DNA of 13,772 nucleotides from Pseudomonadota bacterium (GCA_023418705.1 JAEZYZ010000415.1:1-13772), one strand, 5' to 3'; counted from the first letter of the stretch, positions 6,123 through 13,524 are shown. Notes: a model not told the origin generated them from the letters alone. Numbers and translations: made by a program.

Positions 6123-6192
6123 GCCCGACGGGCCCTTGGGGCGCGGCGCCCTGACCGGGGAATTTCAGCGACGCTTCAGCGTATCTCCGGCG

Positions 6193-6759
6193 ATGGAGTC
6201 GCCTCGCGTGACCGGCTGGGGAGAGCTCTACTCCGATTTTACGCTGGCGCGTGCGGCGCACGCCGAGGAAACGGCGCGCCGGCAGGCGGCCCAGGCAGCG
6301 CGCCGGGCCTACGACACGTGGGCAGACTGGGCGGCCTCGGAGCTCGAACGGCACCTGTACGCCCGCGCCCACCAGCGCGCCTCCGACTTCGAGCGGGCGA
6401 CCGCGCAAGCGGTCCGCGTGGACGCCGCCGCCAACGCCCCCATCCAGCTGGGGGACGAGGCCCGGCTGAGCGGGCTATTGTCGCTCCGGCTGGGGGGCGC
6501 GCAGGTCGACGTCTACACCCACCGCAAGAGCGGCACGCCGCCGACGCTGCACTTCATGGTGGTGAAGACCGGCCGCCCCGGCAGCGCGGGGCGCCCCGAC
6601 GCGCGCCAGCTGGTCAGCACCCACGCCTGCACGGTGTTCCCGCTCGCGCAGGGCGGCTATGCCCTGCGGCTGAGCGACGCCTTCGGCGGCGAAACGGCAG
6701 ACATCGACCGGCTGCTGCTCTTGGCGTTTCAGCTGCTCGTGCGCGCGTACCGCCGCTGA
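6193..6759 (+). CDS. Conserved-looking hypothetical protein, 188 aa
   Basis: I do not recognise this protein. Residues about 12-85 are Ala/Arg/Glu-rich and helical, probably an amphipathic or coiled-coil region. The C-terminal half looks like a compact alpha/beta domain (LSGLLSLRLGGAQVDVYTHR, LHFMVVKTGR, DARQLVSTHACTVFPL) and ends in a hydrophobic helix, DIDRLLLLAFQLLVRAYRR. There is no signal peptide or clear TM segment. Strong third-position GC bias and tight fit between neighbours support it as real. The ATG at 6193 is preferred because upstream residues overlap the HTTM gene and are low-complexity; no good Shine-Dalgarno is seen. It is same-strand with the HTTM gene (70-base gap) and convergent with the antiporter (17-base gap). 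Confidence 0.65.
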   Translation: MESPRVTGWGELYSDFTLARAAHAEETARRQAAQAARRAYDTWADWAASELERHLYARAHQRASDFERATAQAVRVDAAANAPIQLGDEARLSGLLSLRLGGAQVDVYTHRKSGTPPTLHFMVVKTGRPGSAGRPDARQLVSTHACTVFPLAQGGYALRLSDAFGGETADIDRLLLLAFQLLVRAYRR

Positions 6760-6776
6760 GCGCGGAGCGCGCCCGG

Positions 6777-8768
6777 TCACGCCACCTGGATCCCGGGGTC
6801 GACGACCTCCAGGGCGGCGTCGATGGCCTTCTGATCGCCCACCACCATCAGCACGTCCCCCGCGAGCAGGCGGTAGTCGGCGGGCGGATTGCCATGCACC
6901 TGCCCCGCGCGCTGGATGGCGAGCACCGAGGCGCCGGTGGCTTGCCGCAGCTGCAGCTCCGCCAGCGATTGCCCCTCGGCCGACGACCCCTGCTTCACGT
7001 ACAGCCGCTCGATCTGCACCCCCTCGAGCCCCTCGAGGCCGGCCATCAACGACCGGCGGCTCGAGCGCGGGCTGCGCAGCATGTCGTACATGCCGCCGCG
7101 CACCTGGCTGACCAGGTCGAGGATCAAATTCTTCGGCACCGAGAAGCGATCGAGCACCCGCGCGAAAATCTCGATCGACGTCTCGAACTCCTCCGGGATC
7201 ACCTCGTCGGCGCCGAGCTTCCTGAGCTCCGCCATCTCCGCCACGAAGCGGGTGCGCACGAGGATGAACAGCGCGGCGTTGTGGCTGCGGGCCAGGCTGA
7301 CCGACTGCCGGGTGGACGCGGGATCGGAGATCGCGACCACGTACATGCGTGCCTTTTCGATGCCAAGCCCCTGGAGCACCGGCGCGCGGGTGCAGTCGCC
7401 GTAATGGATGGGCTCACCCCGGCCGCGGGCCGCGCGGACCGTCTCCGGGTTCATTTCGAGGATCACGTAGGGGATGTCGGCGGCGGCCAGCGCCCGCGCC
7501 AGGTTCTGCCCGTTCACGCCGTAGCCGGCGATGACCACGTGATCGTGGAGGTCTGGGTGGGCCGACGGTCGCTCGCCGAGCTCCTCGTTCTTGGCCCCCA
7601 TCCCGAGCGCCTTCTGCGGCAGCCGCTTGGCGAGCACCCGTCCGAGGTGGAGCAGCCCCGGGGTGACGACCATCGTCAACACCGAGCCGGAGAGAAAGAC
7701 CTGGTACTCGGTGGAATCGATCAGCTCCAGGGAGCGACCGGAGCGCGACAGCACGAACGCGAACTCTCCAACCTGCGAGAGGCTGAACCCCGCCGTCAGC
7801 GCCAGGTGCAGCGGGTAGCCGATGGCGAAAGCCGGCAGCGCGGCCGTCAGCGTCTTGATGGCGAGGATCGCCAGCACCACCGCCAGCACCAGCGGCAGGT
7901 TTTGAGCGACGAAGACGGCGTCCATCAGCATGCCGATGGAGATGAAGAACAAGCTGCCGAAGGCGTCCCGAAATGGGATCGCCTCGGCCATCGCCTGGTG
8001 GCTGTATTCGCTCTCGCTGATGGCCAGCCCGGCCAGAAATGCGCCGAGCGCCAGCGACAAGCCCGACAGCGACGTCAGGTACGCCGTCCCCAGACAGAGC
8101 ACCAGAAGTAGCGTCAAGAACAGCTCGCGGCTGCGGGTCTTCACCACTCGCATCAAGACCGGTGGCACGACCCAGCGCGCCAGGAGCACCACCCCCACCA
8201 CGACGGCGGCGGCCTTCGCCAGCGTGCCCAAAAGCGCCGAGCCCCCTCCCCCAGCGCCCGCGAGGTAGGGCGTGAGCAGCATCAGCGGCACGATGCACAG
8301 GTCCTGGAACAAGAGGATGCCGAGCGCGATGCGTCCCACCGGCGTGCCGAGCTCCGCGCGCTCTCCCAGGAGCCTGAGCACGATCGCGGTGCTCGACATC
8401 GCCGCGAGGAACCCGAAGAACGCGGCCTTGCCCGGCGCGTTGCCCATCGCAAAGGTCACGCCGGCGACCGCGCCGATGGTGAGCAGGACCTGACCTCCCC
8501 CCGCGCCGAGCAGCACGCGCCACATCTTCAACAGCTGCGCGAGGGAGAACTCGAGCCCGATCGTGAACAGCAGGAAGATGACGCCAATCTCGGCCAGGAT
8601 TTCCACCCGGTGCACGTCGCCGACGAGGCTCATCCCGTGCGGCCCCATCGCAGCGCCCGCGAGCAGCAGCCCCACGATCGGCGGCAGCTTGATCAACCGC
8701 AACAGGTAGACGACCACCCCACCCAGCGCGAGCACGACCAAGAGGTCCTCGAGAAACTGGAATTCCAT
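6777..8768 (-). CDS. CPA2-family monovalent cation:proton antiporter, Kef type, with RCK domains
   Basis: A 663-residue inner-membrane antiporter of the KefB/KefC type. Residues about 5-385 form the Na+/H+-exchanger membrane domain with 12 or so segments. GVIFLLFTIGLEFS (62-75), the unwound-helix region SSTAIVLRLL, and FQDL with the likely ion-binding Asp156 are visible. Residues 409-530 are a TrkA-N/RCK Rossmann domain (GYGVNG, 415-420) that binds NAD(H) or another nucleotide, and about 575-655 a TrkA-C domain (GQSLAELQLRQATGASVLAIQRAG). It would exchange K+ or Na+ for H+ and be gated by cytoplasmic ligand. GGGAAG lies 8 bases before the ATG at 8768; an upstream ATG at 8846 falls in the repeat and was not used. 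Repeat copy 3 ends 23 bases before the start. No glutathione-regulatory KefF/KefG partner is next to it. Confidence 0.93.
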   Translation of the reverse strand: MEFQFLEDLLVVLALGGVVVYLLRLIKLPPIVGLLLAGAAMGPHGMSLVGDVHRVEILAEIGVIFLLFTIGLEFSLAQLLKMWRVLLGAGGGQVLLTIGAVAGVTFAMGNAPGKAAFFGFLAAMSSTAIVLRLLGERAELGTPVGRIALGILLFQDLCIVPLMLLTPYLAGAGGGGSALLGTLAKAAAVVVGVVLLARWVVPPVLMRVVKTRSRELFLTLLLVLCLGTAYLTSLSGLSLALGAFLAGLAISESEYSHQAMAEAIPFRDAFGSLFFISIGMLMDAVFVAQNLPLVLAVVLAILAIKTLTAALPAFAIGYPLHLALTAGFSLSQVGEFAFVLSRSGRSLELIDSTEYQVFLSGSVLTMVVTPGLLHLGRVLAKRLPQKALGMGAKNEELGERPSAHPDLHDHVVIAGYGVNGQNLARALAAADIPYVILEMNPETVRAARGRGEPIHYGDCTRAPVLQGLGIEKARMYVVAISDPASTRQSVSLARSHNAALFILVRTRFVAEMAELRKLGADEVIPEEFETSIEIFARVLDRFSVPKNLILDLVSQVRGGMYDMLRSPRSSRRSLMAGLEGLEGVQIERLYVKQGSSAEGQSLAELQLRQATGASVLAIQRAGQVHGNPPADYRLLAGDVLMVVGDQKAIDAALEVVDPGIQVA

Positions 8769-8791
8769 TGGAGTCTTCCCGTGTCGCGACG

Positions 8792-8921
8792 CTAGAGCAC
8801 CGATCAGTTTGCCAGAGCGGAGATCCCGAAGGATCGGGGTCCCCATCCGGGTGAGGGCCCCGATGCTTCGGGAAACCCTCTCGTCCGCTCACGGCTCGGT
8901 GCTCTAGATGGTCTCATTTTC
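8792..8921 (-). repeat. Dispersed structured repeat, copy 3 (minus orientation)
   Basis: Read on the minus strand: the box GAAAATGAGACCA (8921-8909); left end TCTAGAGCACCGA (8908-8896); interior hairpin C with arms 8872-8858 and 8839-8825 (15 bases each, one mismatch) and an 18-base loop; GCTCTGGCAAACTGA; and right end TCGGTGCTCTAG (8803-8792). The two 12-base ends are exact reverse complements. Beyond 8921 the hairpin A region is diverged and not clearly paired. The right end faces the antiporter ATG, as copy 1 faces the ABM ATG. Confidence 0.85.
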
Positions 8922-8994
8922 CGCGCGCTTGCCGGAGTTTGCCTCGCACCCATCCGGCTCCCGGGGGCTCGATGCTCTCGGTGCTCGTCAGGAG

Positions 8995-9765
8995 ATGGAG
9001 CTGCTTGTCGCACACCATCGATCCAAGAGTATCTGCTGGAGACCGAAAAGGGGGTATCGTCGATCGAGCTTGCGTGAGTCTCCGAGATCCGCGTCCAAAA
9101 AGCTTCAGGCCACCTTCTGTTTCGTGGATCTGGCTGGCTTCACTGCGCTCACCGAGGCCCAGGGCGACGAGGACGCGGCCGACGTCGCCACCCGCTTCGC
9201 CGAGCTGACGCGCCGGACCTTGCAGCGGGGGGAGCGCCTCGTGAAGACCATGGGCGACGCGGTGCTGGTCACGACGCCCCACCCGGAAGCCGGGGTCGGG
9301 TTCGTGGAGCGTCTGATGACGGAGGCGGCCGCCGACCAGCGCCTCCCATCCCTCCGAGCCGGCTTGCACCACGGCGACGCCGTCGAGCGCGACGGCGACG
9401 TGTTCGGGGCCGCCGTCAACCTGGCGGCGCGCGTGGCGGCCGAGGCCCACGCCGGCGAAGTGCTCGGCACCGAGCGCGTGGCGGAGGCGGCGCGCGCGGG
9501 CGGGATCCCGGTGGCGGAGCTCGGCCCGGTGCTGCTGAAGAACGTGCGCGATCCGATCGAAATTTTTTCGCTGGTGCTGGTGGTCGGCGCCACCGACACC
9601 CCGGTCGACCCGGTGTGTCAAACCCCGCTCGATCGCCGCGCCGCCGCCGGGCGGCTGAATCACCAGGGGATCGAGTACTGGTTCTGCTCGCTGACGTGCG
9701 CGGCCGCGTTCGCCAGCAATCCGAGCTGGCACGCCACAGGCCGCACCTCGCGCCGGCCGCGCTGA
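8995..9765 (+). CDS. Class III adenylate/guanylate cyclase domain fused to a C-terminal YHS domain
   Basis: A 256-residue protein from the ATG at 8995; a TTG at 9070 would drop the basic N-terminal tail. Residues 38-193 are a class III nucleotidyl cyclase homology domain. Metal-binding aspartates Asp45 (FVDLAGFT) and Asp88 (KTMGDAV), the adenine-specifying Lys84 and Asp135, and transition-state residues Asn142 and Arg146 (VNLAAR) are all present, so cAMP synthesis is plausible. Residues 203-243 (VDPVC, then WFCSLTC and FASNP) form a YHS domain with cysteines 208, 231 and 235, a likely metal-binding module. No membrane or receiver domain. An ATG at 8908 lies inside the repeat and was rejected. 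A Rieske gene follows after 15 bases. Confidence 0.85.
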   Translation: MELLVAHHRSKSICWRPKRGYRRSSLRESPRSASKKLQATFCFVDLAGFTALTEAQGDEDAADVATRFAELTRRTLQRGERLVKTMGDAVLVTTPHPEAGVGFVERLMTEAAADQRLPSLRAGLHHGDAVERDGDVFGAAVNLAARVAAEAHAGEVLGTERVAEAARAGGIPVAELGPVLLKNVRDPIEIFSLVLVVGATDTPVDPVCQTPLDRRAAAGRLNHQGIEYWFCSLTCAAAFASNPSWHATGRTSRRPR

Positions 9766-9780
9766 CGGACGGCGCGCGCT

Positions 9781-10155
9781 ATGCTGTCAGCCGTGTCCGC
9801 CAACGTCGTGCGCGTGCCCCGAGTGACCGAGCTCGCCGTCGGTGAAGCCGCCGTCTTCGAGTTTCAGCGCGGGGGCCACCGCGAGGAGGGCTTCGTGTTG
9901 CGCCACCCGAAGGGCTTCTCCGCGTTCGTCAACCGCTGCCCCCACTGGCTGGTCGATCTCGATTTGGGCGACGGGCGCTTCTACGACAACAAGATCGATC
10001 GCATCTACTGCAAGACGCACGGCGCGCTCTTCCTCGTCGACACCGGCGTGTGCGAGTACGGGCCCTGCGCCGGCAGCGCGCTGGAAGGGCTCACGCTCCG
10101 GCTCGACGGCGACGATGCCCTGGTCGAAGTGCCGCGGTCGCTGGCGATCCTGTGA
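9781..10155 (+). CDS. Rieske [2Fe-2S] ferredoxin-like protein
   Basis: A 124-residue soluble Rieske protein. The cluster-binding boxes are intact: Cys53-x-His55 in NRCPHW and Cys77-x-x-His80 in YCKTHGALF, followed by TGVCEYGPCAGSALEGL. It has no TM anchor or Tat signal, so it resembles the Rieske ferredoxins that pass electrons to oxygenases or act as small redox carriers, rather than cytochrome bc1 subunits. The start may be the ATG at 9781 or the GTG at 9793; neither has a clear Shine-Dalgarno. It lies 15 bases behind the cyclase-YHS gene and is probably cotranscribed, which pairs two metal or redox modules. It converges on the desaturase with 25 bases between stops. Confidence 0.88.
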   Translation: MLSAVSANVVRVPRVTELAVGEAAVFEFQRGGHREEGFVLRHPKGFSAFVNRCPHWLVDLDLGDGRFYDNKIDRIYCKTHGALFLVDTGVCEYGPCAGSALEGLTLRLDGDDALVEVPRSLAIL

Positions 10156-10180
10156 GCGGCAGCGAGCCGGCCGAAGCCGG

Positions 10181-11026
10181 TCACGGCGCGTTGCGCAGCG
10201 CGGCCAGGCCTTCCGCGGGCAGCTCCTGCTCGTCGGACTCGGCCGGGGCCGGGACGACACTGGCGCCCGCCCCACGCAGGCGCACCTGCGCCCGCTGCGG
10301 CGACAGCTCCCGCACGATCCCGAGCTTGTGCAAAAAAAGGATGATCGGGTAGGTCGGATCCAGCTCGAAGCGCCGCGCCGCGAAGTTCGGGCTCATCGAG
10401 TAGGCGTGGTGGTTGTTCTGGAACAGCTCGCCGAGCGTCACGAAGTCGACGAGCAGGGTGTTGCGCGAAGCGTCGGCGCTCTCGAAGTTGCGATAGCCGT
10501 ACTTGTGCCCGCCCCAGTTGACGATCGCACCGTGGATCGGTCCCATCACGAAGTGCGCGGGGAGCAGCAAGAACCACCAGGCGCTCGGCGCAAACGCCAC
10601 GTAAAAGGACGTGTAGCCGGCGATCCACACCATGCGCATCGCCCAGGACTGGCTGAGCCGATCGACGAGCGGCCACTCCGGGTACCCGCCTTCGAAGCGC
10701 GGCTCCGGCTCCACCCGGCGATAGGCGAAATCGTCGTAGCTGACCTTCGTCTTCCACATCATCGACAGCGCGTTCGAGTGGTGCAGCGGCGAGTGCGGAT
10801 CGCGCTCCGTGTCACTGAACGCGTGGTGCATCCGATGCAGGATCGCGTACGCCCGCGGGTTCAAGAAGCTCGACCCCTGGCTGAGGTAGGTCAAAAGGTG
10901 GAAAGCGCGCTCCCAACCCTTGGACAGCGTGAACTGACGGTGGGCGCCGTAGCGGTGCAAAAAGAAGGTCTGGCAGAACACCGAGAGCAGCCAGTGCCCG
11001 ACGAAAAACGAAACGATCCACGCCAT
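10181..11026 (-). CDS. Acyl-CoA/acyl-lipid delta-9-type fatty acid desaturase
   Basis: A 281-residue integral-membrane di-iron desaturase. Histidine boxes: H24-x4-H29 in HRYGAHR, H64-x2-HH (67-68) in HRMHH, and NNHHAYS (206-207), with additional candidate ligands His165 and His174 in IHGAIVNWGGHKYG. Hydrophobic segments lie at about 3-22, 40-55, 130-148 and 150-163. It introduces a double bond into acyl chains using O2 and electrons from a redox partner; the convergent Rieske gene could be one, but position alone does not show it. The length is slightly short of stearoyl-CoA desaturases. The C-terminal 35 residues are Ala/Pro/Glu-rich and likely disordered. Divergent from the Hedgehog-like gene across 159 bases. 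Confidence 0.92.
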   Translation of the reverse strand: MAWIVSFFVGHWLLSVFCQTFFLHRYGAHRQFTLSKGWERAFHLLTYLSQGSSFLNPRAYAILHRMHHAFSDTERDPHSPLHHSNALSMMWKTKVSYDDFAYRRVEPEPRFEGGYPEWPLVDRLSQSWAMRMVWIAGYTSFYVAFAPSAWWFLLLPAHFVMGPIHGAIVNWGGHKYGYRNFESADASRNTLLVDFVTLGELFQNNHHAYSMSPNFAARRFELDPTYPIILFLHKLGIVRELSPQRAQVRLRGAGASVVPAPAESDEQELPAEGLAALRNAP

Positions 11027-11143
11027 GCCGCGAAAGGTAGGCCCGGCCAGCGGACCCGGGTGTCACGGTTCGGTCATTTCCGCGCCCCCGCCGCGGGCCC
11101 GCGCCGCGCGCCAACGCCACGACAGATCTCGGCTTTTTTGCGT

Positions 11144-11174
11144 GCTTCGCCCGGCCTCGGGCAAAATCCGAAGC
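11144..11174 (+). other. Nested inverted repeat just upstream of the Hedgehog-like gene
   Basis: Outer arms GCTTCG (11144-11149) and CGAAGC (11169-11174) enclose inner arms GCCCG (11149-11153) and CGGGC (11158-11162), sharing one G. It ends 11 bases before the ATG at 11186. It could be an operator or a 5' UTR hairpin; the arms are short and no regulator is evident. The rest of 11027-11185 shows no convincing promoter hexamers. Confidence 0.3.
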
Positions 11175-11185
11175 GTCTTCAGCTC

Positions 11186-11734
11186 ATGAACATTTCCCTC
11201 CGTCTCCCCGCCGCCTGGATGGCCGCCGCGCTCGCGGCGCTCGGTTGCGCCGACCTCGACGCCGACGGCCCGTCGCTCGCCAAGCGGCGCAGCAAGGCCC
11301 TGCGCGCCGGGGAGCACGTCCCGAACATCTCGGAGGCCAGCGCCGCCGGGCTCGGCAACGGGCGCATCCGCCGGTCGAGCCCCGCGTTTTCCAAGCTGGT
11401 GACCTGCAACCACCCCGGCATCGTGTTCAAGGACGAGGAGCGGACCGGAGCGGACCGGATCATGTCCCCGCGGCTGCGGACGCGCCTGATCCGCCTGGCC
11501 GGCTTGGTCGCCGAGCGCTGGCCGGGCGTAGAGCTGCGGGTCACCGAGGCTTGGGACGAAGACGGCGAGCACGGCGCGCGCAGCCTGCACTACGATGGGC
11601 GCGCCGCCGACCTCACCACCTCCGATCTGGACGCGAGCAAGCTCGGTGAGCTCGGGTACCTGGCGGTGAAGGCCAAGCTCGACTGGGTCTACTTCGAAGA
11701 CCGAAGCCACGTTCACGTCTCGGTGAACCGCTGA
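11186..11734 (+). CDS. Hedgehog N-terminal signalling-domain homologue, predicted lipoprotein
   Basis: A 182-residue secreted protein. Residues 1-20 look like a signal peptide ending in A-L-G before Cys21, an acceptable lipobox, so it may be a lipoprotein. Residues about 44-182 align without gaps to the animal Hedgehog signalling domain (HhN), from VPNISE through FKDEERTGADRIM, WPGVELRVTEAWDEDG and SLHYDGRAADLTTSD to LDWVYFEDRSHVHVSV. By hand, about 60 of the last 104 positions match Sonic hedgehog as I remember it. Zinc ligands His135, Asp142 and His177, the catalytic-type Glu171, His129 and His175, and calcium ligands Glu84, Glu85, Asp90, Glu121, Asp124 and Asp126 are all present. The fold is shared with DD-carboxypeptidases (LAS/M15), so a peptidoglycan peptidase role is most likely. 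No Hog autoprocessing domain follows. GC content matches the neighbours. Confidence 0.9.
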   Translation: MNISLRLPAAWMAAALAALGCADLDADGPSLAKRRSKALRAGEHVPNISEASAAGLGNGRIRRSSPAFSKLVTCNHPGIVFKDEERTGADRIMSPRLRTRLIRLAGLVAERWPGVELRVTEAWDEDGEHGARSLHYDGRAADLTTSDLDASKLGELGYLAVKAKLDWVYFEDRSHVHVSVNR

Positions 11735-11774
11735 GCTTGCGGCGCCCGCGCATTTCCGCTGTAAACTGGCTCGG

Positions 11775-12203
11775 ATGTCGGCCGAACCGGTGCGCCTGTT
11801 CGTGTATGGCTCCTTTTTGAAGGGGGAGCGGGACCACGCGCTGCTCGCCGGCGCGACGCTCGAAGGCGAGGCACAGACGGCCGCCGAGTTCTCGCTCTTC
11901 GATCTCGGGGTGTACCCGGCGCTGGTGCGGGGCGGCGAGCAGCCGATCGTCGGCGAGACCTACCTGGTGCTGCCAAGCGTGCGGTTTCACCTGGACGTCC
12001 GCAAAGAGTGTCCGCTGCTCTTTCAACGCGAGGCGATTCGGCTGTCGGACGGCAGCAGCGCCGACGCCTACGTGATGCGCTGGGACCAGGTGCGGGGGCG
12101 GCGCAAGATTTGGAACGGCGACTGGCGGCGGCGCTTCGAGCCGCGGCCGCGAGCCTCCGCCGACAGCCCCTTCGCCCGTTGGGCCAAGGGCAGGTTCCGC
12201 TGA
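11775..12203 (+). CDS. Gamma-glutamylcyclotransferase-like (AIG2/GGCT fold) protein
   Basis: A 142-residue cytoplasmic protein of the GGCT/AIG2-like superfamily. The substrate-cavity motif RLFVYGSFLKGERDHALL (7-24, YGS 11-13) and LFDLGVYPALVRG (41-53) are typical, and Glu78 in LDVRKECP occupies the position of the general acid/base Glu. Family enzymes release 5-oxoproline from gamma-glutamyl amines or peptides, but many bacterial members have unknown substrates. The C-terminus is a basic Arg/Trp-rich tail (DWRRRFEPRPR). It starts 40 bases after the Hedgehog-like stop and may share its transcript. It converges on the DUF2141 gene with 14 bases between stops. Confidence 0.85.
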   Translation: MSAEPVRLFVYGSFLKGERDHALLAGATLEGEAQTAAEFSLFDLGVYPALVRGGEQPIVGETYLVLPSVRFHLDVRKECPLLFQREAIRLSDGSSADAYVMRWDQVRGRRKIWNGDWRRRFEPRPRASADSPFARWAKGRFR

Positions 12204-12217
12204 CCGCCGGCGCTCGC

Positions 12218-12673
12218 TCAACGCATGCGCGCCGACAGGCGCACCATCCCGCCCGCATACCGGAACCGGGCGTCCGCGAAGCGCGGCGGCCCCAGCGTCC
12301 CGCGCGCCCCCCGTGAGGTGCAGTACGCCTCCGCCGGCATGCCGAGGAAGTTGCGGTCGAGCTCACCGTTGTCGTTCTCGTCGTGGAAGGCGGACAGCGC
12401 GTAGGTGCCGTTCGGGACGCGGCGGAAGACGCAGATGGCGCGCTTGCTCCGAATCCGAGCCACCGACGTCTGCAGCGGCGCCTCGAGCCAGCCCTCGGCG
12501 TCGAACAGCCCGCACCGCACGCGCCCGCGGTCGTTGGGGACGAAGGTCTCGAACTGGATGACGTTGCTGCGCGGGCCCTTCGCGCCGCGCGCGTCGCCCC
12601 AGGCGAGCCCGGTGACCACACACCCGGCGAGCGCCCCCGCCATCAGACGAATTCGCCCCATCCTTCCATGCAT
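12218..12673 (-). CDS. DUF2141-family exported protein
   Basis: A 151-residue protein with an N-terminal export signal: basic MHGRMGRIR, a hydrophobic stretch, and either a lipobox L-A-G-C18 or a Sec cleavage after AWG near 26. Residues about 38-150 match DUF2141: RVRCGLFDAEGW, VPNGTYALSAFHDENDNGEL (87-106), then DRNFLGMPAEAY and ARGTLGPPRFADARF. Asp/Asn-rich DENDNGELD could bind calcium. The family is predicted beta-sandwich, periplasmic or outer-membrane associated, with no known activity. Alternative starts at Met5 or Met11 are possible; the first ATG is kept. It lies 29 bases downstream of the aminotransferase on the same strand, probably the same operon. Confidence 0.85.
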   Translation of the reverse strand: MHGRMGRIRLMAGALAGCVVTGLAWGDARGAKGPRSNVIQFETFVPNDRGRVRCGLFDAEGWLEAPLQTSVARIRSKRAICVFRRVPNGTYALSAFHDENDNGELDRNFLGMPAEAYCTSRGARGTLGPPRFADARFRYAGGMVRLSARMR

Positions 12674-12702
12674 GGTGATGGCGGCGGCGGCTGTCGAGGG
12701 AC

Positions 12703-13524
12703 CTATGGGTCGAGGTCGCGCGCCAGCAGGTCGGCGAAGCAGCGCTGGGCGCGGGCGGTGACCGGACCCGGGGCGGCCAGCGGGCGGCCGTCGACGCTCG
12801 CGATCGGCTGCACCTCGCGCGTGCTCGACGTCAGAAAGGCCTCCTCGGCGGTGGCGAGCGCCTCGACCGGTAGGGCGCGTTCGTCGACCTCCATCAGCTC
12901 GAGCACCAGGGCGCGGGTGACGCCGGCGAGGCAGCCGCTCGCCAGCGGCGGCGTGACCAGGCGGCCCCCTTGCACCACGAACACGTTGGTCCCGGTGCCT
13001 TCGCAGAGCTCGCCGCGCGTGTTGCCGAAGATGGCCTCGCCGGCGCCGCGCCCGCGGGCGTGGCCGAGCGCGACCACGTTCTCCGCGTAGGAGGTGGTCT
13101 TGAGGCCTGCGATGGCGCTGCGCTCATTGCGGACCCAAGGGACGATCGCGACCTTCTCTGCCGCGGGGAACGGGCGCAAGCTGGACACCGCCACCAGCAG
13201 CGTGGCGGCGCCGTCGCTGCGCTCGGACCCGAGCGGCGCGACCCCGGCCGTCCATGTGATCCGCAACCGCCCCTCGCGGAGCGCGTTCGCCTCGATCACC
13301 TGCGCCATCGCGCGCTCGACCCGCGCGCGGTCCGGCACCGCCAGCCCCAATCCCTGAGCCGAGTGCGCGAGCCGCTCGAGGTGACGCCGCACCGCGAACG
13401 GTGACCCGCGGTAGACGCGCAGCGTTTCGAACACGCCGTCGCCGGTGGTCAGGCCGTGGTCGAAGGGAGAGATCGCCGCCGCCCGTTCTTCCACCAGACG
13501 ATCGTTCAGCCACAAGACGCTCAT
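12703..13524 (-). CDS. Class IV aminotransferase / aminodeoxychorismate lyase-like PLP enzyme
   Basis: A 273-residue fold-type IV PLP enzyme. Seen: FDHGLTTGDGVFETLRVY (21-38), the PLP-binding Lys142 in GLKTTSYAENV, Glu175 in GELCEGTGTNVF, which contacts the PLP pyridine nitrogen in this family, and SGCLAGVTRALVLEL (196-210). The family holds branched-chain aminotransferase, D-amino-acid aminotransferase and aminodeoxychorismate lyase (PabC). Length and the SYAENVVALGHARGRGAGEAIF block fit the PabC/DAAT side, but the substrate is not decidable. The ATG at 13524 starts the canonical MSVLWLNDRLV strand; an upstream ATG at 13686 would translate through repeat copy 4 and was rejected. DUF2141 follows in the same direction. 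Confidence 0.88.
   Translation of the reverse strand: MSVLWLNDRLVEERAAAISPFDHGLTTGDGVFETLRVYRGSPFAVRRHLERLAHSAQGLGLAVPDRARVERAMAQVIEANALREGRLRITWTAGVAPLGSERSDGAATLLVAVSSLRPFPAAEKVAIVPWVRNERSAIAGLKTTSYAENVVALGHARGRGAGEAIFGNTRGELCEGTGTNVFVVQGGRLVTPPLASGCLAGVTRALVLELMEVDERALPVEALATAEEAFLTSSTREVQPIASVDGRPLAAPGPVTARAQRCFADLLARDLDP

Noticed and set aside
6318..8111. A 597-codon plus-strand open frame across the antiporter
   Set aside because: It is antisense to the antiporter for most of its length, with low-complexity composition and no motif. It is a shadow of the real gene.
8846..8910. Upstream ATGs at 8846 (antiporter) and 8908 (cyclase), and similarly 13686 (aminotransferase)
   Set aside because: All lie inside copies of the dispersed repeat and would add repeat-encoded residues with no family similarity.
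10166..10181. Hairpin GCCGGC-CGAA-GCCGGT between the Rieske and desaturase stops as a terminator
   Set aside because: Only six pairs including one wobble, and no T tract on either strand. Such stems are expected by chance in sequence this GC-rich.
9842..11734. A 630-codon plus-strand frame joining Rieske, desaturase antisense and the Hedgehog-like domain
   Set aside because: Only its last 182 codons are coding, beginning with a proper signal peptide at 11186. The rest is out of frame with the Rieske gene or antisense to the desaturase.
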